A stretch of 64,000 bases of DNA from Cephalotus follicularis (taxonomy: Eukaryota > Streptophyta > Magnoliopsida > Oxalidales > Cephalotaceae). A program made the translations under genes and the position numbers. The first letter of the stretch is position 1. Each line of letters opens with the position of its first letter. Location of the stretch: NCBI GenBank assembly GCA_001972305.1, contig BDDD01002119.1, positions 80,866 through 144,865 on the forward strand. The letters are read 5' to 3'. This document shows, one piece after another, positions 48,530 to 60,509 of this stretch. Below the pieces are notes generated by a model that saw nothing but the letters and a program-made list of their open reading frames with translations, had not been told where the DNA came from and did no database searches.

Positions 48530-48870
48530 CAACGGCGAGGGCACTTCCCCTCACCATGCCCTCCTAGATGAGTCAACCATGAGGGTATGGCAAGGGGAAA
48601 TAACCCTCACCATTTCCTTCCTCATCATTAATTGGGCAAGGGGATGGTGAGGTCATTGCGAGGGCAGGTTGCCCTCGCTGTAGAGTGCCTTTGCCACATA
48701 CGAGGTTGTGGCGAGGGTTCCCATCCTTGCAGACACCTTCTCGTGGCGATCCATGGTGAGGGCACATCCCCTCGTCATGCCCTCATTGCCCTCACTGTGG
48801 TAAATGTTCTGCAGTATTGCGAGGGCATTCCGAGGGTATGTGCCCTGGCCATGCCCTCATCATTCTGTAG
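48530..48870. repeat. CACTA subterminal repeats, left
   Basis: About a dozen GCGAGGGCA or GGTGAGGGCA words and their complements, placed irregularly within 340 bp. Such subterminal words are transposase-binding sites in En/Spm elements; here the role is inferred. Confidence 0.8.
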
Positions 48871-49189
48871 AAATGCCATTCAGGATTTTCATCAGTAAAA
48901 TCCATTTCTTATCCAAGAAAAACCTGTAATTTATTCTTCAGTAACCACAATAACAGTTCATATTTCAATTGTCCTATGGACTCAATCCATAAATGCTCAA
49001 TCAAAATTATAATTCACATCTAAGAAGCAAAACAACACATTTAAACTTTATATCATGCTTATTAAAAGTGTAATAAGTTCACAAAAAAAAAGTAATAAAT
49101 TGTGTCAAAAGTAACAAAAACAAAAAACTATGATGGAGAATCGCTATGGTCCAAGTTCGGAGAAAACTAAGATGGGAGTTACTAGTTCT

Positions 49190-49800
49190 GCGGCGTACTC
49201 TTGTCATATCTAGATTGTCCTGACTACGATGCCATCTGAGCGGCCATCATTTGGGCCAGCTGAGTCATTTGAGCCATAATCTGAGCTGATTGGGCCATCT
49301 AAGCCTCCATCGTTATCACCATCTAATCCATCTATTGTCGAAGCTCTATGACCTCATCGCGATAGCCCACGTCAGTCCCTGGGCCAAGATATGGTGGCTG
49401 TGAAGTGAAGGGGTGACTTTGACTGCCAATTGCTGATGGAGTACGAAGTGCTTGTGGTAGCATCTTCGTGGAAGTCATGTAGTTCCACTAGCCACGGATC
49501 TTACCCTTATGTATACCTCCGGTTGCCTCCGTCCGTGCCAAGACATTGAAGGGAGCCGGCCTACTAGTACCATTGGGCTCCTCTACAGTATCCGACCCAC
49601 TAGCAGCCTTGTATCTCTTTGACAAAAAATAAAAGTTCAATCAGTTAAGTAATTGACATATTCATTATAGTTTGTGACTCACCACTCTTTCCACTACAAC
49701 AAGAGGTGGATGAGTGTCCTCTTACACCTTCTGATGAGTGTCAAAGTATACATCCCCAATGTCTTTCCCCTTGGCCTTCTGCAAGTCAAATGCTATTTCG
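49190..49800 (-). pseudogene. Decayed CACTA second-ORF protein, C-terminal part
   Basis: On the minus strand, pieces read GKDIGDVYFDTH, then, after stops, SQPPYLGPGTDVGYRDEV and a Met/Gln/Ala-rich helical tail AQIMAQMTQLAQMMAAQMAS. A Gln/Met-rich coiled coil after a D.Y..TH segment resembles the Ptta/En/Spm plant transposase family (Pfam PF03004). At least five stops interrupt it. Weak assignment from pattern only. Confidence 0.4.
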
Positions 49801-49829
49801 AATCAGTTTGAAACACAAAAAGTTACAAT

Positions 49830-50520
49830 GTGTATCCCAATTAAAAATTAAATGTAGTAGTCAATAGAAAGAAAAACAAGCTTCATATTGCCACTTGAAT
49901 ATGGTAGTTGGCTTGTTGTTTCAAGCATCTAGCCTTTATTGTATGCAGATTCTCACATTTTTTTTATTTGTCTAAATACATTCTAATCCTTCAATTCTGA
50001 TCTTAAATACAATTCAGTTTGAGTTCTATTTAAAAACTACATAATTGATAACATACTTTTTAGCTTCATGACATTTGTTTTATTATGTGCAAAACATTAA
50101 TTTGCACAATGGATAACATACACTAACCAATTTTAACAGTTATACAAAATATATACCAATAAAAAAATAACATGAAATCAAAAGGTATGAATGAACTTAT
50201 TTATGTATGATATTTGTACTTTTGGTTCACAAGCTATGTATTAAATAGAAATAAGTAAAAACGTTGTTGATAAAGCACAATACCTTCAATTTGAAAATTT
50301 CATCATAGAAATAGCCAAGTTCATGCCAAGTAGACAATGTAAAAAGGAAAAGAACAAAGTGGTACATATAAATACATACATGCATACATATATATAGCGG
50401 TTTATATATATAAAAAATCAGTATATATAAATAAATATAAATTATATTATATATAACTGGTATATATTAAAAAAATTAAATTTAATTAATTAATTAAACA
50501 TACAAATAAAAGTAAAAGAA
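49830..50520. other. AT-rich interior of the CACTA element
   Basis: No recognisable ORF. Contains a TA-rich stretch with TATATATA words at 50385-50470. Confidence 0.7.
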
Positions 50521-50973
50521 AATATTGCCGATCTGGAGCTTAACGGCAGCACGATCTAGCCTTGGGAAGCGATGATGTGATGTGGAAAGGGCGAGAACGG
50601 CGGGACCATCTGGATTGATTTGGCAAAACAACGTTGGATCTGATGACCACGATGTGCAAATAGGGCCTGACAACGTTTTCGATGAGGTTTTCAACGTTTC
50701 AACGATACGGCAAGGTGCTGTGCTTCAGGTGGGGTGGTTGTGCGGCACGGGACGTGGGAGATAGCGAAAGGAGAAGTGAAAGGAAAAAAACGAAGGGAAA
50801 CTGATATGTAGGTGTAAGTGGGGGCGAGGGCATTAAGTTCCCTCGCCATGTTGCCTTTCTTAAAATAAAAAATAAAAAAACAAAGAAAATGGGTCAACGA
50901 CGAAGGGATTAAGTGCCCTCGCCGTTCCCTTCGCCCCAGAGCCTCGCGGTTGCCTGTTTTTCTTGTAGTGTTT

Positions 50974-53058
50974 GTATGCCAAGTTCGACAAGTGTGAATT
51001 TTGGCTTATTAAGGTTGCTTTTCTTGGGCATATCATCTTTAGCAGTGGATCCAGCAAAGATTGAAGCAGTGAAAGATTGGAGACAACCAACAAATGTTTC
51101 TGAAGTCCCCAGTTTCTTGGGACTAGCGGGTTATTACCGCATATTTGTCGAGGATTTTTCACGGATTACCACATCGTTGACTTGACTTACTCAGAAACAA
51201 GCATCTATGGTATGGAATGCTAGCTGTGAACAGAGTTTTCAAAATCTAAATGAGCGATTGATCTCTACTCCTATCTTAGCTTGCATGATGGAATGAAAAC
51301 TTCTTTGTTTATTCTGATTCTTCAGGGAAAGGACTTGGTTATGTCATTATGCAGTATGGGAAAGTGATTGCTTATGCGTCTAGAGGTCAACCCTCATGAA
51401 GAGAACTACGTGGTGTGTGAGCTTGAGTTGGCGGCCATTACTTGCTCTTCAGAAATGGCGCCACTACCTTTATGGTACCACGTTCGTAGTCTTCGCTAAC
51501 CATAAGACCCTGAAGCACCTCTCTTTGTAGAAATAATTGAATATGAGATAGAGGAGATGGTTTAAACTACTTAATGACTACAATTGTGAAATTGAGTATC
51601 AACCGGGAAAGGCGAGTGTAGTCAATAATTCTTTGAGTCACAAGATGACTTGTATGACACTCTCTTCCATTCTTGGTCAGCCGTTATTGCTTGACAAGAT
51701 CCAAGATGCTCAGTTTTTTTATGCTGAGTTACAAAAAGTTACTACAAACATTGACGATGAGTTATTTGTCCCGCTGAGGGGTATTACAGGACAGCCGATG
51801 GTTTGCTGAGGTACCAAGGCAGAGTAGGTATTCCAGCCAATAGAAAGTTGAAGGATGAGCTTATGACTCATGCTCATACATCTCATCTCTCCATTTATTT
51901 TGGTTGTATGAAGATGTATCAAGACCTCAAACTTGGCTATTGGAGGAATAGTGTGAAGAGAGAGATTACAAAGTTTATGGCAAGATGCCAAACTTGTCAA
52001 CAGGTTAAGGCGGAATATAAGAGCCTAGTGGGTTTACTTCAGCCCATGTTCAATCCTGAGTGGAAGTAGGAACTTTTGACCATGGATTTTGTCTCCGGAT
52101 TACCATTGACTTGTAGCAAACATGATGCTATTTGGGTTGTGGTCGATATACTCACAAAGTCGACCCACTTTATACCTATTCGGATGACTTACTATATGGA
52201 TAGATTGTCTCACTTGTATGTGAAAGAGATAATCAAGGCTCATAGAGCCCCTATCGGCATTGTTTCAGACAGAGAAAGCCGTTTCACTTCTAGTTTCTTG
52301 AAGAAATTGCAAACAGCTATGGGTACATAGTTGAGTTTCAACACTACTTTCCATCCCCAGATAGAAGGTTTGTCCAAAAGGACCATACAGACATTGGAAA
52401 ACATACTTAGAACTTGTGCTATTGACTTTGGAGGCTGTTGGGATGATCACTTGCACTTGATTGAATTCTCTTATAACAACAGTTATTATGAGAGTATCTA
52501 GATGGCTCAGTATGAAGCTTTGTATGGTAGGAAATGTCGATCACCAGTTTCTTGGGATCAGGTCAACGAGAGAAGTCTTTTGGGACCAAAGATGGTACAT
52601 ATCAACTTGGAGAATGTGAGATTGATCAGGGATAGGTTGATTGTGGCACAAAGTCGACAGAAAAGTTATGCCAATGTTCATCAAAGAGGCTTGGAGTTCG
52701 ATATCGGTGACCATGTCTTCCTCAAAGTGTCGCCAACCAAAGGTGTTATGAGATTTGGTAAGAAATGGAAGCGTTTACCTTACCTCTGGAATTTTCGAGA
52801 GTTCATGACGTACTCCATGTTTCTCAATTAAGGAGATACTATCGGGATCCTTCACATGTCATTGAGCACAGACACATACAGTTGGCGCTAGACTTGTCTT
52901 ATTAGGAAACACCGATACAAATTGTTGACAGGGAGATCAGAGTATTGAGGAACAAGACCATTCCTTTGGTCAAGGTTCTATGACAATACCATGGTGTGGA
53001 GGAGTGTACTTGGGAAAGAGAAGATGACATGAGAGAGAAACATCCTTCTATACTCTGA
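50974..53058 (+). pseudogene. pol: RT end, RNase H and integrase of element C
   Basis: Starts [11 protein letters not shown], directly continuing LRNYH before the CACTA. RNase H is recognisable by VYSDSSGKGLGYV; integrase by THAHTSHLSIYF...CQTCQQVK, MDFVSGLPL, SDRESRFTS and GLSKRTIQ, where Lys again replaces the catalytic Glu. The GPY/F region (GDHVFLKVSPTKGVMRFGKK) and [18 protein letters not shown] tail follow. Stops near 51185, 52069, 52330, 52500 and 52831, plus frameshifts. A TGA at 53056 ends it, 38 bp before the LTR. Confidence 0.88.
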
Positions 53059-53086
53059 TTGTTAAATATGGGAACCAGATTTTTAT

Positions 53087-53325
53087 GAGGAGAGAATATA
53101 ACGACCTGAACTTATGTATTGTGTTTTATCGTATGTATTGTAATGTTGCATTGTATTTTTATTAACTGGATTGAAGTATTTTATACTCATGCAGATATTA
53201 TTGATATATGCATACACATATTTTATTATAGTTTGTGTACGGTTAAGCTGAGTTACAGAGTATAGGACCGCTATTAACCGTGACAACATGAATTGAATCA
53301 TTTGTGGCAACACATTTAGCTACAA
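53087..53325 (+). repeat. Polypurine tract and first part of the 3' LTR of element C
   Basis: GAGGAGAGAA, then TATAACGACCTG from 53097. The LTR resembles the one at 58741 (for example GATTGAAGTATTTTATA). It is cut by solo LTR F and resumes at 57105. Confidence 0.8.
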
Positions 53326-54022
53326 TGTAACGCCCAAAATTTTATAAATAATTATTTTAATATTGGCACAGTATATGGCCGTATTGAGCCGATGGAGCCC
53401 GAATCGATAAAAAGCATTGCGTATTGGAGCCGTAAATCATAAGGCCCAAAATGATTAATAAAGCTCATTTTTAATGCGCGACAATAAGGCCCTATGTTCG
53501 CATTTTTACTGCGATTATTTTGGTACCCATTCAGATAATTAATATCGCCGTTTGCAGATTAAACGGGACCCATGCCTTAGTATTTTGGCTGGTAAATACT
53601 AAAGAAGAGACAAAAGACTAAAAGAAAAGAAAAGAAAAAAGAAACACACGGGCGCATAAGGCACCCGTGGGTTAGAAGAAGCAGGAGACATGAGCGAGAG
53701 AGAGACGCAAGAGAGAACTGGCAGCGGGAGAGAAAGGGAGAGAGGGACAGCTCGGCGCCGGTGAAGGCGACGGTGCCGGACCAGGAGCTCACCGGTCAGA
53801 GCCTCTACTGCCGACGGTAAGCCTCCTTCCTTCTTCTCTTCTCTTTTCTTCTTTTTCTGCTCATTTTCTTCTCCCCGACGCCGTCACTGTCGCGTGTTGT
53901 CGAGCATTCCACCCCCGGTTAGCGTCACGGGAAGGTCCGGTCTTCACGTAGGAGGCCGACTACACCTATTTCATTGACTGATTTGGCGCCATTCTGCCAG
54001 AAACGGCCGGATTCGAACTGAC

Positions 54023-54330
54023 GAGTCGACTCAACGAGTTGACCCACTGTCGCCTTTGACCACACGTTTGGCGCCGAGTCTCGGTGAGTTAAGGGCATGG
54101 ATGTGTTGATATGATGATTGTGATGCATTTTATGGTGGTAGCCAGAGTTGAGGGCGATCGGCGAGTCAACTCAGTGAGTTGAACTCACTGCCGGCCGTGA
54201 CTAGGCGTTTCGGCGCCGATTCACGGCGAGTTACGGGTGGAGACACCTTAAGCCGACTGTTTGTGACACTTTTGTGAAGTGGTCAGAATTATGGATGTCC
54301 GGTGAGTCAACTCTGTGAGTTGACTCACTA
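54023..54330. repeat. Three GAGTCRACTC...GAGTTGACTC inverted repeats
   Basis: Blocks begin at 54023, 54173 and 54304, each GAGTCAACTC-type arm, a 3-bp loop and a GAGTTGACTC-type arm. F' keeps two (about 7506 and 7649). Each arm contains the GTCRAC core and a TTGAC word. Confidence 0.85.
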
Positions 54331-54906
54331 TCAGCCATGACAACGCGTTTCGCGGTAAGTCACGGTGAGCCTCCGATGGTTTTGAACATATCGACCAATG
54401 TGGAACCTGTTTTTGGGTTTCGCCGGAACTAAATGAGTTGGCTGGAAACTGGCCGAAGCTCTGATGGCGGCTGTTCTTGGTTTCCATGCGTAGAGTGTAA
54501 CTGGAATGTGTTGTGCATGCAGGATAAACGAAACGATCAAGAATAAACGAAACGATCAAGGATTGAGGATTTCCGAGCTTTACGAGCTCAGTTGCTAAGA
54601 GGTAGGTTATACTATTGCTTGCATTACATTCATGCATTCTAAATACTTATATGCATTGATATGTGTATGAATTGTACTTGTATGGATGCATGATTGTGTA
54701 TATATATATATACGAGCATACGGATGGATATGTATACTGCATATGGCATATGATATAAGGGTTTGACGTTGAATTAAGAGGAGATGAATTCTTGCCTTCT
54801 CTCAATTCATGGGCTATGGGATGAATCTTAAAGGGCTTTGAACTGTTTTGGACATTGTTCCATTGGTTTACGAACTCTTTCACAAACTGCATTTTCTATC
54901 AAAACC

Positions 54907-55115
54907 GTCGACGCTTTATGCTTTCAAAACCAAACCCGTCGACGCTTTCATGTCTTAAACTGAGTAGTCGATGTTTTATACTTATGCTTTCTAAAACTGT
55001 CGACGCTTTTATGAGTTAAACCAAACAGTCGACGCCTTATGCTTTAAAACAAACCGTTGACGCTTTATACTTGTGCTTTTTAAAACTGTTGACGCCCAGG
55101 GCTAAGCATCGACGC
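54907..55115. repeat. GTCGAC array of LTR F with wider steps
   Basis: Cores at 54907, 54938, 54967, 54999, 55028, 55056, 55088 and 55109; steps 31, 29, 32, 29, 28, 32, 21. Right flank is CGCTTTAT. Confidence 0.92.
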
Positions 55116-55822
55116 TTAGTGCCCTATTCAGCCTACACACACCATTTTACATGGTTTTCCATCTAAAATGGTTTTATCTTCAACCGGATTCCATAGATAG
55201 CCTCCCTAAGGCTTTGTAACCTATGGAAATTCTTCTGTATCGCTTTTGATTTCTAAATCGATGTTCAAAGTGAAGTTTTAAGGAAAGTACTCAATAAAAG
55301 AGTTTTACGCAAATGGTTTCTAAATGGTTTTCAAAATGGTCAGGATAGCTCCATTGGGATATCGAGACGCGGATATCTTATTTGGACTTCCTCTCCATTG
55401 TTTTATGGATTTTAGAATGGTCAAGTACTTCCATTAGGACATCTGGGCGTGGATACTCCCATTTGGACTCCCTTTCCATTCATTATAACTTCGATAGGGA
55501 CCAACCAAATGATATATGAAAATTGATTACAAAATGGATTCCGGAAACGAAAATGGCCATTGAATATGAAACAAAATGACTCATGATTACAGAAATGATA
55601 TTACATGATTTGACGGATTGGATCCTATGAGATCCTTTACAAAATGGTTCCTATTATTTAAAAGCATACTTGATTTTGGGTCACAACTACGGGATGGATT
55701 ATTGATTGTATTGTATGAGACTAACGAGATAACCCATTCCTGACTTTCATTTCCATCGTGAATGTCATGAATGTTAGACCACAGTTTATACCGCATTGTG
55801 ATCGCGGACCATACAAAAGAGC

Positions 55823-56005
55823 TTACCTCACCTTGTGGTTGACTATTCTGTACCCGGCTTACCTCACATTGTGATTGCGGACCATACAAAAGAGTTTACC
55901 TCACATTGTGATTGCGGACCATTAGGTACAGAACTTATCTCACATCGTGGTGCGGGCCATACAAAAGAGCTTACCCCACGTTGTTAGAGGACCAATATGA
56001 ATTAT
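55823..56005. repeat. 37-bp minisatellite of LTR F, five copies
   Basis: Units with TTACCTCACATTGTG and GCGGACCATACAAAAGAG start at 55823, 55859, 55896, 55935 and 55971. Confidence 0.9.
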
Positions 56006-57104
56006 GATACGACATTGTGGTCAGTGTTATCTCATTCCTCACACCTCCACGACACCAAAAGTGCGTCAAGGGTGGGATGGACCCTATGGAATGGTTGTCC
56101 CTACGATTGATATGGATTGTCTGCAGGCCTCTGGCCTTTTATGTGATTGGACCAGCCCAGTATACCACTGCTTAGGAACAATTGGTATATTGACGCCGTC
56201 CCCAATTGTCATTTATGCACACGACATGCCATACATATATCTAATATTGTTGCACGCATATCACCATTATGCTGATGCACTACATGACATACATTGATAT
56301 ACTGTTACACACATATCATCATTCTATTGTTGCATGCATAGCATAGTATACCTACACGACATTATGTCGCTGACCCATTTTCCCTGTATGCGGAATGGGT
56401 CAGGCTCAGGCACAGCTTATGGACTGCAGTGAGGTAAGCTGAGAAGGACAGGTTTTCTATAACGTATTTTATTAGTTATTTGGTATGCGGGTTTTGCTTA
56501 TATGGAGTTGCTTATAAAGAGTTGTATAAAAGGGGACCTTATGTTTATGATTTTAAATGTATTGAGATATAAGGCTTGTTATGTATAAGGATTGTGAAAA
56601 GGAACCCTATGTATTTGAGACAAATATAAAGATGTTATAGTTGTGTTTTATTCAGCTATCGACCTGCTGGCATGTGGCAGTGCTTATGATATGTGTATTG
56701 ATGTATTAAACAGGGACAAGCCCATCATTTGAGGCATTAGAATGATATGATACTGGTTTAGTTGTGATTGCTGAGGGCTGAGCCCATATATATACATAAA
56801 CTGCTGATTCCTCCTTCTGGAGTGTTGGGATATATAAATTGAGTTTTCCTTTACAGGGGGTTTAGTCCTATAAACGAATACTTCATGCCGAAATTTCGGG
56901 AGATTTCAAGAGTTAGTTTTTATTGGATTTGATTATTCCGCTGATGTTATATATTGATTCTTCCGCTTATATGACTTTGATTTAAAGTTTTAAATTGTAG
57001 CACTTTTGGAGTATGAATTATATGACTAAATGGACTGCAAGGGAATGAATATCACGCGTCGGATCATGGGGGTTCCCTCTAGCGGTTCGGGGCGCGACAT
57101 ACAA

Positions 57105-57280
57105 AAACACAACCTTCCTCTCACAAATATCTCACTCCCATCACTCCTCTCTCTCTCTCTCTCTCTCTCACCCGTATGTCTCTCATATCTCTCACCATTC
57201 TTCTCCAAATATTACACAAAACACTACACACACTCGCAGGATAGTTAGTATAACACTTTCTGCTATTTATGCACATACGT
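57105..57280 (+). repeat. 3' LTR of element C, second part (truncated)
   Basis: Continues the LTR after F, with a (CT)n run at 57145-57170 and ACACTACACACACTCGCAGG. It resembles 58980-59180 of the other LTR. It ends abruptly near 57280, where integrase sequence of element G begins, so most of this LTR is missing. Confidence 0.65.
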
Positions 57281-58706
57281 CTTTGCTTAATCGGATTTGA
57301 GATGCTCAGTTTTTTATGCGAAGTTATGAAAAGTTGCTACAGCCACATATGGAGATTTGAAACCGAATTTCACCCGGACTGCTGATGGTTTGTTGAGGTA
57401 CCAAAGATGAGTTTGTGTTCCAGACAATAGCATGAAGGAAGAGCTTTTATCACAAGCCCACAAATCTTGTTTCTCCATTCATTCTAGAGTACGAAGATGT
57501 ATCAAGACCTTAAGCTCGGCTATTGGTGGAAAGGTATGAAATGAGGGATTGTAACATTCATTGTGAGATGCCTAACTTGTCAACAAGTAAAGATGGAAGA
57601 CAAAAGGCCAGGAGGTTTGCTTCAGCCCTTGTTTATTCTTGAGTGGAAGTGGGAACAGCTGACCATGGATTTTGTCTTCAGATTTCCATTGACACGTAAC
57701 AAGCGCGATGCCATATGGGTTGTGGTCGATCGGCTCACGAACTCAACCCACTTCATACATATTCAAATGACTTATTCTATGTATAGATTGTCTCGGGTGT
57801 ATGTGAAAGAGATAGTCAAGCCTCATGGAGCCCCAGTCAGCATTGTATGTAACAGAGATAGTCATTTCACTTCTATGTTTTGGAAGAATGTGCAAACAGC
57901 TATGGTACGCTGTTGAGCTTTAACATTATTTTTCACCCTCAGACAGATGGATTGTCCAAAAGGACCATACAGCATCTGGAAGACATGCTTTGGGGGTGTG
58001 CTATTGACTTAGGAGGCTATTGGGATGGTGATTTGGCCCTGATCAAGTTCTCTTATAATAAGAACTATCATGAGAGTATTTGGATGGCCCCGTATGAAGC
58101 TCTGTATGGCAGGAAGTGTTAATCGTCAGTTTATTGGGAGCAGGTCGGCGAGAGAAGCCTTCTGGGACCGGAGATGGTTTAGATCACCTCGGAGAAGGTG
58201 ATGCTCATTTGAGATCAATTATTGGTGGTGCAGGATTGACAGAAGAGGTATGCTGATGTTCATCAGAGAGGACTAGAATTTCGAATTAGTGACCGTGTAT
58301 TTCCAAATGTGTCGCCAACCAAAGGCGTTATGAGATTTGGGAAGAAAAGAAAACTTTTTCCTTAACTCATTAGACCTTTCGAGATCTTGGAGCGGATTGG
58401 CCGTCTTCCTTACAGACTTGCCTTACCTCCAGCATTGTTGAGCGTTCATGGTGTGTTCCACGTTTCTCAGTTGAGGAAGTATCATCCAGATCCTTCGCAC
58501 ATCATCAGATACAGACAGATACAGATCGAGCCAAACTTATCCTATGATGAAACACCAGTTCAGATTGTTGATAGAGAGGTCAGAGTATTGAGGAACAAAC
58601 CATTCCATTGGTCAAGGTTCTTTGGGAGCATCACGGTATAGAGGAGTCCACCTAGCAGCGGGAAGATGACATGAGAGAGAAATATCCTTTATTGTTTTTA
58701 TTGTGA
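57281..58706 (+). pseudogene. pol: Element G: 5'-truncated gypsy integrase, relative of C
   Basis: Starts at the sequence equivalent to DKIQDAQFF of element C, so gag, protease, RT and RNase H are missing. Zinc-region remnants end CLTCQQVK. The core has MDFVFRFPL, CNRDSHFTS and GLSKRTIQ (Lys for the catalytic Glu). The tail has RIGRLPYRLALPPALLSVHGVFHVSQLRKYHPDPSHI and VDREVRVLRNK. Stops and frameshifts are frequent (58122, 58179, 58365). TGA at 58704. Closest relative in the window is C. Confidence 0.88.
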
Positions 58707-58727
58707 ATCTGGGCACTATATTCTTAT

Positions 58728-58740
58728 AAGGATGGGAGAA
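58728..58740 (+). other. Polypurine tract of element G
   Basis: AAGGATGGGAGAA directly before the LTR at 58741. Confidence 0.8.
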
Positions 58741-59644
58741 TGTAACAAACCGAATTTATCTGTTGTCTTTTATTGTATGCTCGGTACTTCTCATACCCTA
58801 TTTATATTTGATTGGATTTGAGTATTTTATAATCATCCTAATATTTCTATTCATACATACCTACTGTTATTATTATTCGGGTTTGTTACGTTTGAGTTTC
58901 GGGTATGTAGGGCCGGTGTTATTGTAAACCACACGAGTTGGACCAATTGTGGCCACTCAAAATGCTTTATGGTCGACCCCACCTCACACTCACCACAAAA
59001 ATCCCATCTCCCTTATCTAACTTCTTCTTCCCTTACCCACACACACCCTCTTCTCCTCACATTTCTTATCTCATTCTTCATCCTACATGATAACTACAAC
59101 ACATATAAGCATAACTAATACTACACTTCACTAGACTACATCACAAGACACATTAAACACAAAAACACTTGCTCTCATATCTCTCTACCTCTGTCAAACC
59201 TGACAAGGAAAGAAGGAGAAGTTCTGAAGCTTCTATACTTACTACAACAACAGCCACAACTTCCTTTGAAGCTTGCTTAACCAGTGGATTTTAGACTTAA
59301 GTCTAACCTCCATTTACTGATTGAATCTCTCAACCACAAGCTCCAAACATTTTGGTCAAGTTTCTCCACTTAAAATACTACTAATTATGCTTATTACTAG
59401 TTGTATAAAGTGATTGTTTGATTGATTTGAATTCTAAATGGGCTGATAGTGCTAATTTAGGGTTATTATGATATTTGACCTAGAAATGATTCTAGGGTTT
59501 AAACCTTTGAAGCAAATGGTTAATAACTGATCTAAAGACCCTAAAACACCTATATAAACTCTTGAAACTAGAAGAGAACAATTCACAAAAGGATTCATTG
59601 AAAATGGTTTTTTGGAACTAAAACTGGAGATACTACTCTTTGCC

Positions 59645-59845
59645 TAAGCGTTGGCGCTTTGCGCATAAGCATCATCATTTAGTACAGTTTAATACATGAA
59701 ATCAGATGAAACCCGATCAAAGCACTGACGCTTTGATGTTAAGCATCACCGCTTAACCTGGGTTCATCCCGGTGCTAAGCGCTGCCTCGCTGATCTCTTT
59801 TACACAGGCAAAGAGTTGACGCTTTAAGCGTAACTATCGTCGCTT
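59645..59845. repeat. Degenerate motif pairs in the G LTR, still 21 bp apart
   Basis: Core pairs at 59650/59671, 59724/59745 and 59815/59836 are each 21 bp apart although only flanks such as AAGC...GCTT(T) remain recognisable. Confidence 0.75.
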
Positions 59846-60326
59846 AACACACTTACTACAGAACTGAATTAAGGACTTAAGTTTCACCGCTCATGATTGA
59901 AACACCATCGTTTTGGCCATGTTTTATACTGTTTTAACTATTTTCAATCCATTTTCAAAATAACTGCTTGACCAGATCGATCTTGAGATCACTCAAGCTT
60001 TTTAAACTATTTTATCTCTGGTTAGGCAGATCATGATTTTCCAGTAGATCAATTGATTTGTACAGCACTATCAATTGACACGATTGATCAACAAATTCAT
60101 TAACCAAGTAGATTTCTTGACTGATTGATTTGGGACTACGGTCCACCCATCGACCGACCCTTTGTATTACACGATTATGTAGTCGCGTTGATTGACACTT
60201 GATTTATTTGACTGCAAACCATAGGTGCTAAGCAATCTCTAGTTGGGCTGGCCAAAAGATGGTTAAACGTCCATATGTTCCCCCTGATGGATCTTTGCTT
60301 CCTATTAAATTCTTTTTACTGATATG

Positions 60327-60363
<37 letters not shown>
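60327..60363. repeat. (TTGA)n microsatellite
   Basis: About nine TTGA/GATT units inside the G LTR. Confidence 0.95.
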
Positions 60364-60366
<3 letters not shown>

Positions 60367-60509
60367 CTATTAGAGCTACCTCGTGACTCTAATCACGTGT
60401 GAGACGATCGATATATATACCATATGTTCTCCTTGATCGGATCATCACTAGCCTTCAGGATATACTATTATACTTAAGCCACCTACAAGCAGAGCTATTA
60501 CCCTCTGGT

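Larger units (their letters stand above)
48512..50970 (-). mobile_element. Non-autonomous CACTA (En/Spm-type) transposon, TSD TTT
   Basis: Ends are CACTACAGGAAAAATC and, on the other strand, CACTACAAGAAAAACAGG: terminal inverted repeats of about 16 bp. TTT lies at 48509-48511 and 50971-50973, the usual 3-bp duplication. Subterminal regions are packed with GCGAGGGCA / TGCCCTCGC in both orientations (48530-48870, 50820-50950). No full transposase is present; only a decayed minus-strand segment near 49190-49800 looks coding. Confidence 0.9.
53326..57099 (+). mobile_element. Solo LTR F in the C 3' LTR, TSD TACAA
   Basis: 3774 bp from TGTAACGCCC to GGGCGCGACA with TACAA at 53321-53325 and 57100-57104. 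Related to F' (7096) and to the LTR starting at 63258. It contains a GC hairpin (53647-53669), three GAGTCAACTC inverted repeats, a GTCGAC array, a 37-bp minisatellite and, near the end, CTTCATGCCGAAATTTCGGG shared with F'. No coding sequence. Confidence 0.93.

Noticed and set aside
48573..48898. Opposed short ORFs with repeated residues
   Set aside because: They arise from the GCCCTCGC subterminal repeats of the CACTA element.
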